A DNA stretch of 64,000 nucleotides from Streptomyces sp. NBC_01262 (GCF_036226365.1 NZ_CP108462.1:5843501-5907500); one strand, 5' to 3'; positions 34,001-41,849 are shown, counted from the stretch's first letter. Numbers and translations are program-made. The notes: generated by a model from the letters alone, not told the origin.

Positions 34001-35441
34001 ATTCGGCCTGCGAGGCGTGAGCCTGGGTCTGGGCGAGCGCCATCTGTGTCTTGCTGTCGGCGGCCGAGGCGCGGGTGGCGTTGGACGCGGTCTCGGTGGC
34101 CTTGGCCACCGCCGTCGCGGCGGCAGCAGACGCCTTGGCGACCTGCGCGGCCTGCTGGCCGTAGAGCAGGCCCCGGCCGCGCGGCTGCCCGGCGGCGTCG
34201 GCGATCGTGTACGCGGCCTGCTGCGCTGCGGCGGCCTTGGCGGCCTGCACCTTGGCGTCCTGCGCGGCCCGCGCGGCCACGAACTCCCGGCCCAGCGCCA
34301 TGGCCTGCGCCTTGACGATGTCCGACGCGACCTTCGTGAACACCGCCGCGGTGGGGTAGTCCGCGTTGGCCGAAGTCTGCTTCAGCCAGTACACCTGCCA
34401 GTCCGCAAGCCGGCTGGCGATGATGGACTGGCCCAGCGACTCGCCCAGCGCCTGGGTGGCCACCTGGAGGTCGGCCGCGGCGGCGGCTTCTGCGCCCAGG
34501 ATGGCGTCGCGCTGGGTCTTCTGCCCGTTGACCTCGGCGGCCCACTCGGTGGAGGCCGCCGCCAGCTCAGGGCCAAGCACGTTGTGCGGGTCCGGCGGGT
34601 TGTCCGTGCTGCACGAGGCGTAGCGCGCCTTCAGCGCCTCGACGTCGAGGCGGAACTCCATGGTGTCCGCAGTGGGCGCCGTGGTCGGGAAGCCGCCGCT
34701 CTGCAGGAAGATCCGTGCGTCGTCGGCGTACATGTCGTGCATGAACGTCATGTCTTCGAGCGCGCGCAGATCGTCGGAGTCGCGCGAGGAGTCCGTGTAT
34801 CTGGCGGCTGCGATCTTGTTGACCGCGTTCACCGAATCCGTGCTGGCCGGTGGCGTCCGGTCCGTGGAGAACAGGTCGTCCTCGTCCAGCCAGAACTGCT
34901 CGGAGATCCAGCCGGACAGGCCCGTCGTGCTGAAGGGGTTGTCCTTCTCCTCCACCCACTGGAAGCCGGTCACGGTGTAGCCGGCCGGCGGGGTCACGGA
35001 GAGGGACTTCTCCCACTCGGTGTGCCGGTCGTACAGCTCGTCCATCTTGGCGTCGGCGTACGCCTGGTCGGAGTCGAAGGCGACGGCGAGCGGCGGCTCG
35101 GGACTCTTGACGTACGCGATGTCGGCTGCCGTCAGCAGGTCGGCGTCCGTACCGTTGAGCGCGGTCCTGGCGGTGGACTTCAGTGCCTGGCCGCCCTTGC
35201 GCTGCATCGTGGTCATCACGCACTGGGCGGCCCGCACCGTGGCGGCTGCGTCCAGGTCGTAGCCGGCGGGCGCGTCATCGGTGGCCGCGACGGGAGCGGT
35301 GTGCGGCAGCGGGACGGAACTGGGACCTGCGAGGAGCACGGCGGTCGCCGCCACCACCGCGGTCGAGGTGAGCAGCCGCGAGCGTCTTAAGCGCCGCCGA
35401 GAGGTTCTGGAGATCTGGGGGAGTGGCGTGTTGCCAGTCAT
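31005..35441 (-). CDS. Secreted polymorphic toxin: Ala-rich coiled coil, Hint domain, RNase A-like C-terminus
   Basis: A 1478-residue exported protein. Residues 1-50 form an Arg-rich signal peptide with a hydrophobic core (LLTSTAVVAATAVLLAGPSS). A conserved folded region reaches about 310. Roughly 320-1010 is an alanine-rich heptad-like coiled coil. The Hint (intein/hedgehog-like) domain spans about 1196-1342 (SFSGGTQVLMADGSHRAI; TSTPQHQVYTV; LTVDELHTFYV) and ends LLVHNC at the expected self-cleavage point. The usual catalytic Cys next to SF is Gln here, with a Cys three residues earlier. The last 136 residues carry AHTISEHVSPTPQKL, LALAQRAINERM and FIIWTSYP, matching bacterial RNase A-like CdiA-CT toxins. 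The immunity candidate follows directly. Confidence 0.85.
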   Translation of the reverse strand: MTGNTPLPQISRTSRRRLRRSRLLTSTAVVAATAVLLAGPSSVPLPHTAPVAATDDAPAGYDLDAAATVRAAQCVMTTMQRKGGQALKSTARTALNGTDADLLTAADIAYVKSPEPPLAVAFDSDQAYADAKMDELYDRHTEWEKSLSVTPPAGYTVTGFQWVEEKDNPFSTTGLSGWISEQFWLDEDDLFSTDRTPPASTDSVNAVNKIAAARYTDSSRDSDDLRALEDMTFMHDMYADDARIFLQSGGFPTTAPTADTMEFRLDVEALKARYASCSTDNPPDPHNVLGPELAAASTEWAAEVNGQKTQRDAILGAEAAAAADLQVATQALGESLGQSIIASRLADWQVYWLKQTSANADYPTAAVFTKVASDIVKAQAMALGREFVAARAAQDAKVQAAKAAAAQQAAYTIADAAGQPRGRGLLYGQQAAQVAKASAAAATAVAKATETASNATRASAADSKTQMALAQTQAHASQAEFRRAAAQEAADQAKAAADGAAVQATKAAENATKAKAAQAKAEAAEATAKTAAADAKAQRATAEAERDKAKTQRDIAASERSKAATAEQTAQTQRTAAANALSAAQTAGATAAGKKDEAVAAENTATIARNKALTAERNRDALSARADALEAKAAADEGTDAAEASQAAADRARSAANDATTAATNARAAADDATTAATAADEAATKAEAAAARSKAASDKAKSDVAITTAAVKTAHAAAADAIASSEAAGQNARTAKALADTANAKAAEAKANAITAQVEASAAAASAVLTAGFAYATAQAAVAARDSAAQVVKPANDAIELGSPYAETDSSAGLAVLTGQAAKTIAEQQAALAQAKAAQASTEAAALAAAASADAKAAATAAADAAASAAKAVASADKARASAAEAATAAKAAVTAETHTIAYNQQATDDATAAANASTTAGGYATDARSSATAAEQDAASARSAATAAESDAATARTVADQAEADAAAAETAAANAQQAAKDAQDAATRTENQRAQDTLVTGGSTGVAGMFTAEHITPIGDPVPQNDCVLGPANSGCDVTFLLTFDLTLDFYFCDSDTIGSDATLITCPPEAITYLDSDTSRHSMRLTQHFTTWDVASTVDLAVLQGLWDTLTGDFEDCSNGSVEGCLLSAAWFTPPQKLLAAIDLIRSFDAALRTGIGIDEAFNALRALDLDAAAVAQLQVEANLARDIFSACTTQSFSGGTQVLMADGSHRAISALKAGDQVWASDPETGANRAEPVLAPFAHDTGHLMDVAFTGGGSLTSTPQHQVYTVQHGWIFVSELHPGDLLQSADGTTRAVTGITDRVSIAPERVYDLTVDELHTFYVRTSGARAQDLLVHNCLNLAADEAQFPDWAHTISEHVSPTPQKLAQLVDEKGTNSVWTNLALAQRAINERMSALMADDKARKAFQKWLADPNGAPERTLEGKLSGVTSAGTVYSKSAAPRAAGNDYVIVVKKTKRLGVKHPNGFIIWTSYPK

Positions 35442-35540
35442 CGGAAAGCGTCAGCCGATCTGTCGTCGGAGAACGGAAGGATGTACGGCACAGGCGCGGG
35501 GCGTCCCCGCGCGGGGCCGGAACGCAGCCGGGTGCGTGGC

Positions 35541-36470
35541 TCAGAACAGGGCGTTGTAAGCGGTCCAGCCGCTGGTCCCGATCTGAACGCGGGCACTGAA
35601 CGGGCCGGTGGTGGAGCCCGTTCCCTTGTAGAGCCACAGCGCGCCCGCCGAGTCGACGGCAATCAGGTCCGTCTTTCCGTCCCCGTTGTTGTCGCCGGTG
35701 GAGAAGACCGAGACGTAATCGATCCAGCCGGTGGTGGCCGCGGTGATCGTGGTGCCCAGGACCGCGTCAGCCGTCGCATTGCCCGTACCGGGGTAGATCA
35801 GCAGGTTTCCGGAACTGTTGCGCGTGACGAGGTCGGCAAGGCCGTCGCCGGTGTAGTCACCGCGCCCGGCGATGACGCTCATGCCGTTCCAGCCCGTGGA
35901 GTTCTTCATCCGGATCCGGGGCTGCAACGTGCCGTCGGGCTTGCCCTGGTAGAGCCAGATCACGCCGGATGTGTCGCGGGCCAGCAGGTCGGGCTGAACG
36001 CTGCCGCCCATGTTGCCAACGGAGAGGATGAGGTTGTAGGCGTCCCAGCCGGTCCCGAGCACCTTGGTGTCGGTTCCGCGCTCGGCCGTGTAATAGAGAG
36101 AGCCACCGACCCGGTAGTAGACATCGTTGCCCTTGCCGCTGTCGGACACGTTGGCCTGCACGATCGCGGAGGCCACGGCATAGCCGGTGCCCATGTCCAC
36201 CTTCGTCTGCCAGCCGCCCGTGCCGGTGGGCTCGTAGTCATAGAGATGGCCGTCCGACGCGCGGCCGAAGAGCGGGAACATCACCGGACCCGGGGCCACG
36301 GCCTGGGCGACCGCCGCGTCGGCGACGCTGCCCGTCCGGTCCGACGGACCATCAGATGAGACGGACGCCAGGACTGAGCCCGCCGCCAGTCCGAGGGCCA
36401 GAATGCCGGCCACCAGACTGGCTGCCCGCGTCACCGCCCGGCGTAACGGGCGGGGCACTTGGAGGATCAT
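35541..36470 (-). CDS. Secreted FG-GAP/VCBS repeat protein
   Basis: A 309-residue protein read from ATG 36470 (MILQVPRPLRRAVTRAASLV). A signal peptide of about 40 residues precedes a set of beta-propeller blades with calcium-binding FG-GAP elements: RGDYTGDGLADLVTRNSSGN, GDNNGDGKTDLIAVDSAGAL, and more diverged blades before them. Two or three C-terminal blades have WLYKGTG/LIYPGTG ends. It lies 99 bases upstream of the toxin gene on the same strand, and may be co-exported with it or help display it; this is inferred from proximity. Such proteins are common and often uncharacterised in Streptomyces. Confidence 0.82.
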   Translation of the reverse strand: MILQVPRPLRRAVTRAASLVAGILALGLAAGSVLASVSSDGPSDRTGSVADAAVAQAVAPGPVMFPLFGRASDGHLYDYEPTGTGGWQTKVDMGTGYAVASAIVQANVSDSGKGNDVYYRVGGSLYYTAERGTDTKVLGTGWDAYNLILSVGNMGGSVQPDLLARDTSGVIWLYQGKPDGTLQPRIRMKNSTGWNGMSVIAGRGDYTGDGLADLVTRNSSGNLLIYPGTGNATADAVLGTTITAATTGWIDYVSVFSTGDNNGDGKTDLIAVDSAGALWLYKGTGSTTGPFSARVQIGTSGWTAYNALF

Positions 36471-36789
36471 GAACTCGGGGGGCCTCTCGGCTTGTCGCGG
36501 CGCGAACAAGCGCGCAGGCATGCCGAACTGACTCGATCCCCCGGCGCTGTCCCGCGCGCCGGGGTTCCAGACCACGGCGACTGTCATGCTAGTGACAAAT
36601 CCCGGAAGGTTCAGCGAGTTTACGCCCGCCTGCGGAGGACGGTTCCGTCGCCCCCCGTGAACGGGGCTGGCTTTGGCGACTGCCCCGGTCCGTTAGCCCG
36701 GTTTTTCGGGGGTTTCCCATCCGCACCGCCAGGCCCTTCTCTGACGACGGAACCTGTGGTCCTGTGAATGAGCGCAAGGTGCCCAGAGC

Positions 36790-36939
36790 GACGGCGAGTT
36801 GTACCTCGCGGGTGTCTCCCTCGCCAGTACGGTCCCGTCCATCCTCCATGCACTGGAACGGCGACTGCAGACCCGTAGCCTCGTCCGGATCCTCGTGATC
36901 AAGCCCGCCTCACCGGCCGAGAACAGGCTGGGCATGTAG
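36790..36939 (+). pseudogene. Fragment resembling a DUF5919-type domain
   Basis: Forty-nine codons read DGELYLAGVSLASTVPSILH, ALERRLQTRSLVRILVIKPA and SPAENRLGM before a TAG. This resembles the N-terminal half of a DUF5919-like domain found in some actinomycete regulators (strand, helix, then VRILVIKP). There is no start or helix-turn-helix domain upstream. The fragment lies among other scraps between the FG-GAP gene and 37.4 kb. Confidence 0.3.
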
Positions 36940-37035
36940 GCCGACCACGTCCGCCGGACCGTGCCAGTGGTTCGACTTTCATATGGACCAGATCGAGGCC
37001 CTGTGGGCCAACGCTGCGCCGTGGCCCACGGTGCC

Positions 37036-37212
37036 CTAGCTGTTCTGACCCATACGGCCGCGCTCATCGGGCGTGCCGTTCGTCACGTAGCGCGAGTAGT
37101 CCTTGACGCCGTACGCGGCCATCATCGCGCGCCCGTACGGCACGGAGTCCTGGTACAAGTAGTCCGTGTCGATCTCGACTCCGCGAATCTCCTTGTCGCG
37201 GGGGTCGGTCAT
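37036..37212 (-). CDS. Small ORF, 58 residues, possibly a gene fragment
   Basis: ATG 37212 opens MTDPRDKEIRGVEIDTDYLY, then QDSVPYGRAMMAAYGVKDYS and RYVTNGTPDERGRMGQNS before a TAG. The composition is protein-like and unlike the scraps around it. The sequence reads like the N-terminus of a longer protein cut short. No ribosome-binding site is obvious, and no family is recognised. Confidence 0.35.
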   Translation of the reverse strand: MTDPRDKEIRGVEIDTDYLYQDSVPYGRAMMAAYGVKDYSRYVTNGTPDERGRMGQNS

Positions 37213-37291
37213 TGCCTGGAGGAGTTTGAGCGCCTACAGACCTACGCCTTCTCTGCTGCCACGCCCCCTCCTGGTGGGTGCTGTTCGTCGG

Positions 37292-37402
37292 GGCTGGGGG
37301 CCGTCCGAAATCGCGGCGGAGTACGGCGTGACTGGGGAGATGGCTCGATTCCGCTACAACGCGACAGGTGTGGCCAAGCAGATCCGTAGAGGATCTGTCT
37401 GA
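37292..37402 (+). pseudogene. C-terminal remnant of an ImmA/IrrE-type peptidase
   Basis: Thirty-six codons read GWGPSEIAAEYGVTGEMARF then RYNATGVAKQIRRGSV before the stop. ImmA/IrrE metallopeptidases of actinomycete phage and element regions end in a similar helix pair (A-x-E-x-x-V-x-x-x-M-x-x-x-R-Y-N-x-T-G). The HEXXH-containing front of the domain is absent. This suggests a lost XRE-ImmA module at this spot. Confidence 0.4.
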
Positions 37403-37436
37403 AGTCTCCAGTACGGGGCCAACCTGTACCTGTGCT

Positions 37437-37895
37437 TCATGCAATCCGGCGGGCTGCCGCACCGGCGATCTCCTCGGCGCTGAAGTCACGCATCAGGGAG
37501 TTCAGCCGACAGTCCAGGCGTCTTTTTCTTTGCGACCGGTCACGTGCGAGAGCCTCCAGAATGGCCTGGCCGAGGTATGTCTCTGGCGACTGCTGTGCGG
37601 TTTCGGCCTGGATTCGCAACCTTTCGGCGGTCTCGCAGGACATCTGGATGCTCATGAGGCGCTTTCCGTCGGGCCCTGGGAACAGGCTGCAGACAACATC
37701 GATGGGGAGAGAATCCTCCAGCCTCTTCCAGATCTTCTGGACCGCCCGGTTCTCGTTTTTCGCGGACACCAGAACCGCGATGTTCTTGCTGTCTCCGGAT
37801 GGAGCCAGGCTCATGTCGCTCTTCCGTTCGGCTGCCCGCAGTTCGAGACTGCAGACGGTTCGGGTCAGGATGATCTCGATAGCATGCAGGGCCAT
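37437..37895 (-). CDS. Hypothetical protein, 152 residues
   Basis: Sequence: MALHAIEIILTRTVCSLELR, a Lys/Glu-rich central part (NIAVLVSAKNENRAVQKIWK), MSIQMSCETAERLRIQAETA and a C-terminal helical, basic tail (LGQAILEALARDRSQRKRRL). No family is recognised. It lies 35 bases downstream of the gene at 37931-38392 on the same strand, so they are probably co-transcribed. GC content is lower than in the stress block to the right, in keeping with acquired DNA. A two-gene accessory unit such as toxin-antitoxin or defence is possible, but nothing in the sequence proves it. Confidence 0.6.
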   Translation of the reverse strand: MALHAIEIILTRTVCSLELRAAERKSDMSLAPSGDSKNIAVLVSAKNENRAVQKIWKRLEDSLPIDVVCSLFPGPDGKRLMSIQMSCETAERLRIQAETAQQSPETYLGQAILEALARDRSQRKRRLDCRLNSLMRDFSAEEIAGAAARRIA

Positions 37896-37930
37896 GGAAC
37901 ACTCCCGGTGTGACGGATGAATATGTAGGG

Positions 37931-38392
37931 TCAGTAAAGAGTGATAGGGCCATCTGGCAACCAGCCCTCCATGTATCCAGTAGCGATGAGAACTGCGCCT
38001 TCGGGACTAATTTCTCGTCTACGTGATTTGAGATCATCGATCCCCCATCGAGCGTGTGTTGTGGATATCCGCTGAATTGCTGCAGACTGGCTTTCGTTGA
38101 TGCGAACAATAAATACGCGGGAAGCCGTTGGTCGGTCATATTCCCAGTTGTCACCGTAACGGGACTGGTGAAGCCCGTGCAGGGATCCGTATTCGGGGTC
38201 GTGGATACCGAAGCGGTCGGCGAGGAATCGAGTCGCCTCGCCCTTAAAATCGGCGCCGGCATTGATCCGGACCTGTGGAACCGTCCACCCGCTGCAGCAA
38301 GCGCCGCACAGCGTGAGGCGGTCCTGGTCGTCCAGGAGCAGTAGGTAAGCGCGGCGATCGAAGCGCGGCCATGGGATGTACGGGGCAGGCAA
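37931..38392 (-). CDS. Possible degenerate NUDIX-like protein, 153 residues
   Basis: Begins MPAPYIPWPRFDRRAYLLLL then DDQDRLTLCG, the first strands of a Nudix fold. Near residue 45 NAGADFKGEATRFLADRFGI occupies the place of the Nudix box but lacks the full R-E-x-x-E-E signature, so pyrophosphohydrolase activity is doubtful. The C-terminal half (SRVFIVRINESQSAAIQRIS; ARWGIDDLKSRRREISPEGA) also follows the Nudix pattern of strand then W-x-x-x-x-E-L helix. It is the first gene of a probable two-gene unit with the hypothetical at 37437-37895. The assignment is tentative. Confidence 0.5.
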   Translation of the reverse strand: MPAPYIPWPRFDRRAYLLLLDDQDRLTLCGACCSGWTVPQVRINAGADFKGEATRFLADRFGIHDPEYGSLHGLHQSRYGDNWEYDRPTASRVFIVRINESQSAAIQRISTTHARWGIDDLKSRRREISPEGAVLIATGYMEGWLPDGPITLY

Positions 38393-38690
38393 AGTTCAAG
38401 CCTGCACTGATGCTACTCAAGTAGCAACTTGGATGCCGCCCGCAGGGTGAACACTGTTGAACCCTGTGGGCCACAAGCTGTCGCTGGCGGGCGATTCGGC
38501 GGGTGGGCCGTGCACAGGTGACAGCGAATCAGCGGTGTGCCCTGTCATGCCAACACCTTGCGTGAGCTGCGAAAACGCAGACGACGCGTTTGGGATTTGA
38601 GGGTGCGACGTTCAGAGCGGCTGCAGTGTATGGGTCCTGACCTGCGGCTACGGAATTTCCCACATATCCCACTGGGGCCAAGGAGCTGTC

Positions 38691-39071
38691 ATGAAGGCGC
38701 TCGTTTTCGATGGTCCCGGCAAGTCGGCCTGGCAGGAGGTGCCGGACCCCGCCATCGTGGATCCCGCCGATGTGATCGTGCGTGTCGAGGCCGTCACGAT
38801 CCGCGGGACCGATCTGCACATCCTCAAGGGCGATGTGCCCGAGGTGCGTCCCGGCACTGTGCTCGGGCACGAGGCCGTCGGCGAGGTGCTGCGGATGCCG
38901 GCTGACGGCCGGCTCCCCGCGTCGTCGCTGGTCACCCACACCTTCGAGCTCGACGCCATGGAGGAGGCGTACGACGTCTTCGCACGGGCGGCCGACACCG
39001 GAGCGCTCGAGGTCGTACTCGGCGGTGAGCGGCACGACTCGTTGAGTCGGGCGACCGCCAACGCAACGTGA
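38691..39071 (+). pseudogene. Zinc alcohol dehydrogenase with its core deleted
   Basis: The first 66 residues (MKALVFDGPGKSAWQEVPDP; RGTDLHILKGDVPEVRPGTV; LGHEAVGEV) are the GroES-like start of a medium-chain alcohol dehydrogenase. They run straight into the normal C-terminus (LVTHTFELDAMEEAYDVFAR then AADTGALEVVLGG) at about 38895-38910. Roughly 220 residues, including the entire Rossmann cofactor domain, are missing in frame. The first zinc ligand, usually Cys in ICGTDLHILKG, is Arg (IRGTDLHILKG). The protein cannot be a working dehydrogenase. It has a good ribosome-binding site (AAGGAGC) and may still be translated. Confidence 0.8.
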
Positions 39072-39288
39072 CAGCCATGACTGAGCGGACCGGTCCGCAA
39101 GGACCGATGGGCGACGTCGGACGGCCTCTGACCCTGCGGGGCGGTTAGCTCGGCGTCACCCTGGAGAAGGCGGCCGAGCGCTTCCGCGCGGCGCCCGGAT
39201 ACTCGCACACCCTTGAGTACCCGCCCGAGGTCGCGTTCGACATCGCCTCCGCGGTTCCGTCGTCACCACCGCAGGAAGGGATACGCCC
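39072..39288. other. Short stretch with a possible gene fragment
   Basis: The frame after a TAG near 39148 reads LGVTLEKAAERFRAAPGYSH then TLEYPPEVAFDIASAVPSSP. It looks protein-like but has no start and no recognised family. It directly precedes the CBS protein and probably includes its promoter. Confidence 0.3.
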
Positions 39289-39741
39289 ATGAAGGTATCC
39301 GAATTCATGAACTCGCCGGCTGTCACGGTGCCCGCGGACAGCTCTGCCCGGCAGGCCGCTCTGCGCATGGAGGAGAGCGCGGTCGGCTCCCTGCTCGTCG
39401 AGAGCGGCGGCCGGCTGAGGGGTGTCCTCACCGACCGGGATCTGGTGGTCCGCTGCCTCGCCGGGGGCGCCGATCCCGACACCCCGGTGTCGGAACTGAT
39501 GTCCGCGCCCGCCGCCACTCTTGACGTCACCGACGACGTCGCGGCCGCCTACCGCGCGTTCCGGCGGTCCGGGGTCCGGCGGCTGCCCGTTCTGGACGGT
39601 CACCGCATCGCGGGCGTACTGGCTGTGGACGACTTGTTCCTGGACGTGTTCCAGCACCTCGCGGACCTCCTCGGGCCGGTCGCCTGGTCGGTCCTGCGGG
39701 ATCCGCCCGAGCCGCTCCTGGCCTCGCCGGAGCAAGGCTGA
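39289..39741 (+). CDS. Tandem CBS-domain protein
   Basis: A 150-residue protein made almost entirely of two CBS motifs forming one Bateman module: residues 1-58 (MKVSEFMNSPAVTVPADSSA; GSLLVESGGRLRGVLTDRDL) and 68-125 (SELMSAPAATLDVTDDVAAA; VRRLPVLDGHRIAGVLAVDD). Such modules bind adenine nucleotides and sense energy state. The GAAGGG upstream supports the ATG. It opens the stress block, back-to-tail with the convergent site-2 protease gene, which also ends in CBS domains. Partners are not indicated by the sequence. Confidence 0.9.
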   Translation: MKVSEFMNSPAVTVPADSSARQAALRMEESAVGSLLVESGGRLRGVLTDRDLVVRCLAGGADPDTPVSELMSAPAATLDVTDDVAAAYRAFRRSGVRRLPVLDGHRIAGVLAVDDLFLDVFQHLADLLGPVAWSVLRDPPEPLLASPEQG

Positions 39742-39774
39742 CGGCGGAACCCCGCCAGCCCAGGACTTCCGTGT

Positions 39775-40914
39775 TCAGTGCGGCAGCCACGGTCCGGAGT
39801 CGCTGTCGTGCCTCCCCAGCAGGCGCATGAGGTCGTGCGGGGTGACGATGCCGGTCAGGCGGCCGTCCTCCATGGCCAGGATGCGCAGCCCGGCCTGCGT
39901 GCGCACCCGGTCGAGGACGTCGTTGAGGTACTCGTCGGGTGCGGCGGTCGTGCACTGCGCGAGCGGTGTGGCCAGGTCGCGTACGCGGACCGTGGTACGG
40001 CGGTCGGCGGGCAGCAGGGCGATGTGCCGCATCGTGACGATGCCGCTGGGCCGGCCGTCGACGTCGACAAGGGGCACGGCCGAGTGGTGGGCGCGCGTCG
40101 CGTGGTCCTGGACGAAGCGGTCCACGGTCAGCCAGTCCGGGGCGGTGAAGACACGGCGGGACATCGCGTCGGCCACCCGCACTCCCCGCAGGGCGACGCG
40201 GAGCACGGCGCGCTGTCTTTCGGCGCCGGCGGCCAGCGCGACGAACAGGCCGATGGCAGCCAGCCACAGCCCGCCGGCCGATCCGCGCAGGGCCGCGAAC
40301 CAGCCGACGGTGACCAGCAGCAGCCCGAGCACCTGCCCGGCCCGGTCGGCCGCGAGCTCCGCCCGGTCGCGTTCCCCGGTACGCCACCACAGCGCTGCCA
40401 GCACCACCCGGCCGCCGTCCAGCGGTATCGCCGGCAGTAGGTTGAAGGCGGCCAGCAGCAGATTGGCCCATCCCAGCCAGAGCAGCACGGCGGCGGGCAG
40501 CTCCCAGCCGGCCGTGATCGCGCGCACCCCGAGCCCGGCGGCGAGCGCGACGCCGCCCAGCAGCAGGCTGGTCAGCGGTCCGCCGGCCGCCACCGCGAGG
40601 GCTGTACGGGCGGTCTGCGGCCGTCCCATCCGGGTGATCCCGCCCATGGCCCACAAGGTCACGTCCTCGACCGCGATGCCGCTGCGGCGGGCGATGGCCG
40701 CGTGCGCCGCCTCGTGCAGCAGCAGGCTGCCGGTCAGCAGCACGGATCCGATCACGCCGGCTGTCGCGTAGGCGACGTCCGAACGGCCGGGCACCCAGTC
40801 GGGCAGCGTGCTGTGGCCCAGCCCGTAGCCGATCAGCACCACGAGCAGCGGCACGCTCCAGTGCATGCGCAGCGGCACCCCGAGAATCCGGCCGATCCTG
40901 ACCGAGTTGTTCAT
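39775..40914 (-). CDS. Site-2 protease family (M50) metallopeptidase with C-terminal CBS pair
   Basis: A 379-residue membrane protein. The zinc motif HEAAH lies in SLLLHEAAHAAIARRSGI near residue 67 and the second motif NLLPAIPLDGGRV near 158. About six helices cover residues 18-235 (VPLLVVLIGYGLG; VIGSVLLTGSLLL; ALAVAAGGPLTSLLLGGVAL; LGLLLVTVGWFAAL; LWLAAIGLFVALAAG). The last 130 residues are two CBS motifs (AMSRRVFTAPDWLTVDRFVQ; ATPLAQCTTAAPDEYLNDVL). This is the layout of cytoplasmic-CBS site-2 proteases, which cleave membrane-bound regulators and may respond to adenine nucleotides. It lies 24 bases after the CBS-BON gene on the same strand. Confidence 0.92.
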   Translation of the reverse strand: MNNSVRIGRILGVPLRMHWSVPLLVVLIGYGLGHSTLPDWVPGRSDVAYATAGVIGSVLLTGSLLLHEAAHAAIARRSGIAVEDVTLWAMGGITRMGRPQTARTALAVAAGGPLTSLLLGGVALAAGLGVRAITAGWELPAAVLLWLGWANLLLAAFNLLPAIPLDGGRVVLAALWWRTGERDRAELAADRAGQVLGLLLVTVGWFAALRGSAGGLWLAAIGLFVALAAGAERQRAVLRVALRGVRVADAMSRRVFTAPDWLTVDRFVQDHATRAHHSAVPLVDVDGRPSGIVTMRHIALLPADRRTTVRVRDLATPLAQCTTAAPDEYLNDVLDRVRTQAGLRILAMEDGRLTGIVTPHDLMRLLGRHDSDSGPWLPH

Positions 40915-40938
40915 CGGCTCAGGTCCGTCCCGGGCCCG

Positions 40939-41781
40939 TCAGGCCGCTATGAGGTGGTCGTTGACGTCGACGACGTCGTCGATGTCCTGGATCGCGGCGA
41001 GCAGCTTCGGTATCAGGTCGGAGTCCAGTCGGCCGTTCAGCCCGACCACACCGTTCGCGACGGTCACCTCGAACCTGCTCGGATCGAGGAGGAAGTCGTG
41101 CCGGATGATCCGGGACTCGATCTCCTCGCGGATCTTCGTGTCGTCGCGTACCAGGGCCCGTACGAGATCGATCCGGCTCACCACGCCCACCAGCCGGTTT
41201 CGGTGGTCCACGACCGGCAGCCTCTTCAGGCGCGAGCGTGCGGCCAGCCAGGCGGCGTCGGCCACGGTCGTGGAGGGGCGGACGGTGACCGCCGGGGTGG
41301 TCATCAGGGTGGACGCGGTCTCGCCGCGGCTCTTCTCGAACAGGCGGTGCTCGCGCAGCCGCCGGATCGGTCCGGGGTGCTGTGGTGCCGCCGTCAGCGC
41401 GGCCCTGGCCAGCAGGTCCGACTCGGAGACCACCCCGGTCACCCGGTCCTCGGCGTCGACGACCGGCACTGCGCTCAGGTGTTCCCGGGACAGGATGTGG
41501 GCAATCTCCAGGAAGGGCGTCTCACCGGAGACCGACACGGCCGGCACGCTCATGACGTCGCGTACGCAGGGGACCGGGACCTTCGGCTCCGGGCCGGGCG
41601 TCGGCGTCGTCTCCCGCGGTTGCGGGGGCTCTTCGCCCGCCCGCGCCGAGGACACGGCGGCGACTGCGCCGAGGTAGCGGCGCAGCACGTCCTGGCGGTG
41701 CTCCTCGTCGGGCCGCCAGGGGCGTCCGGGCATGGCGTGACGGGCGTCGTTCCCTACCGAATGGCGTTCGAAGTCGCTCAT
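40939..41781 (-). CDS. CBS-pair protein with C-terminal BON domain
   Basis: A 280-residue protein. Residues 1-70 are a charged leader. Two CBS motifs follow (VRDVMSVPAVSVSGETPFLE; SVVPVVDAED-type LSAVPVVDAEDRVTGVVSES; and TTPAVTVRPSTTVADAAWLA with LKRLPVVDHRNRLVGVVSRI). A BON domain ends the protein from about 200 (FEVTVANGVVGLNGRLDSDL; DDVVDVNDHLIAA). The ATG has GGGAGG five bases upstream. CBS-BON proteins recur in actinobacterial stress regulons; a second copy is at 56807. The divergent region to the V/A-ATPase operon contains one of the shared 15-bp palindromes. Confidence 0.9.
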   Translation of the reverse strand: MSDFERHSVGNDARHAMPGRPWRPDEEHRQDVLRRYLGAVAAVSSARAGEEPPQPRETTPTPGPEPKVPVPCVRDVMSVPAVSVSGETPFLEIAHILSREHLSAVPVVDAEDRVTGVVSESDLLARAALTAAPQHPGPIRRLREHRLFEKSRGETASTLMTTPAVTVRPSTTVADAAWLAARSRLKRLPVVDHRNRLVGVVSRIDLVRALVRDDTKIREEIESRIIRHDFLLDPSRFEVTVANGVVGLNGRLDSDLIPKLLAAIQDIDDVVDVNDHLIAA

Positions 41782-41849
41782 GACAACCTCCCGGAGGTGG
41801 CGGGCTCGGCTTCACCACCAGTCTCGCGCCAAGTTCCGGGAGGGGATCA

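Noticed and set aside
32166-35390. 1074-codon plus-strand open frame, glycine- and valine-rich
   Set aside because: It lies opposite the alanine-rich toxin gene; GCC-type alanine codons read as GGC glycine on the other strand. It has no domains or ribosome-binding site.
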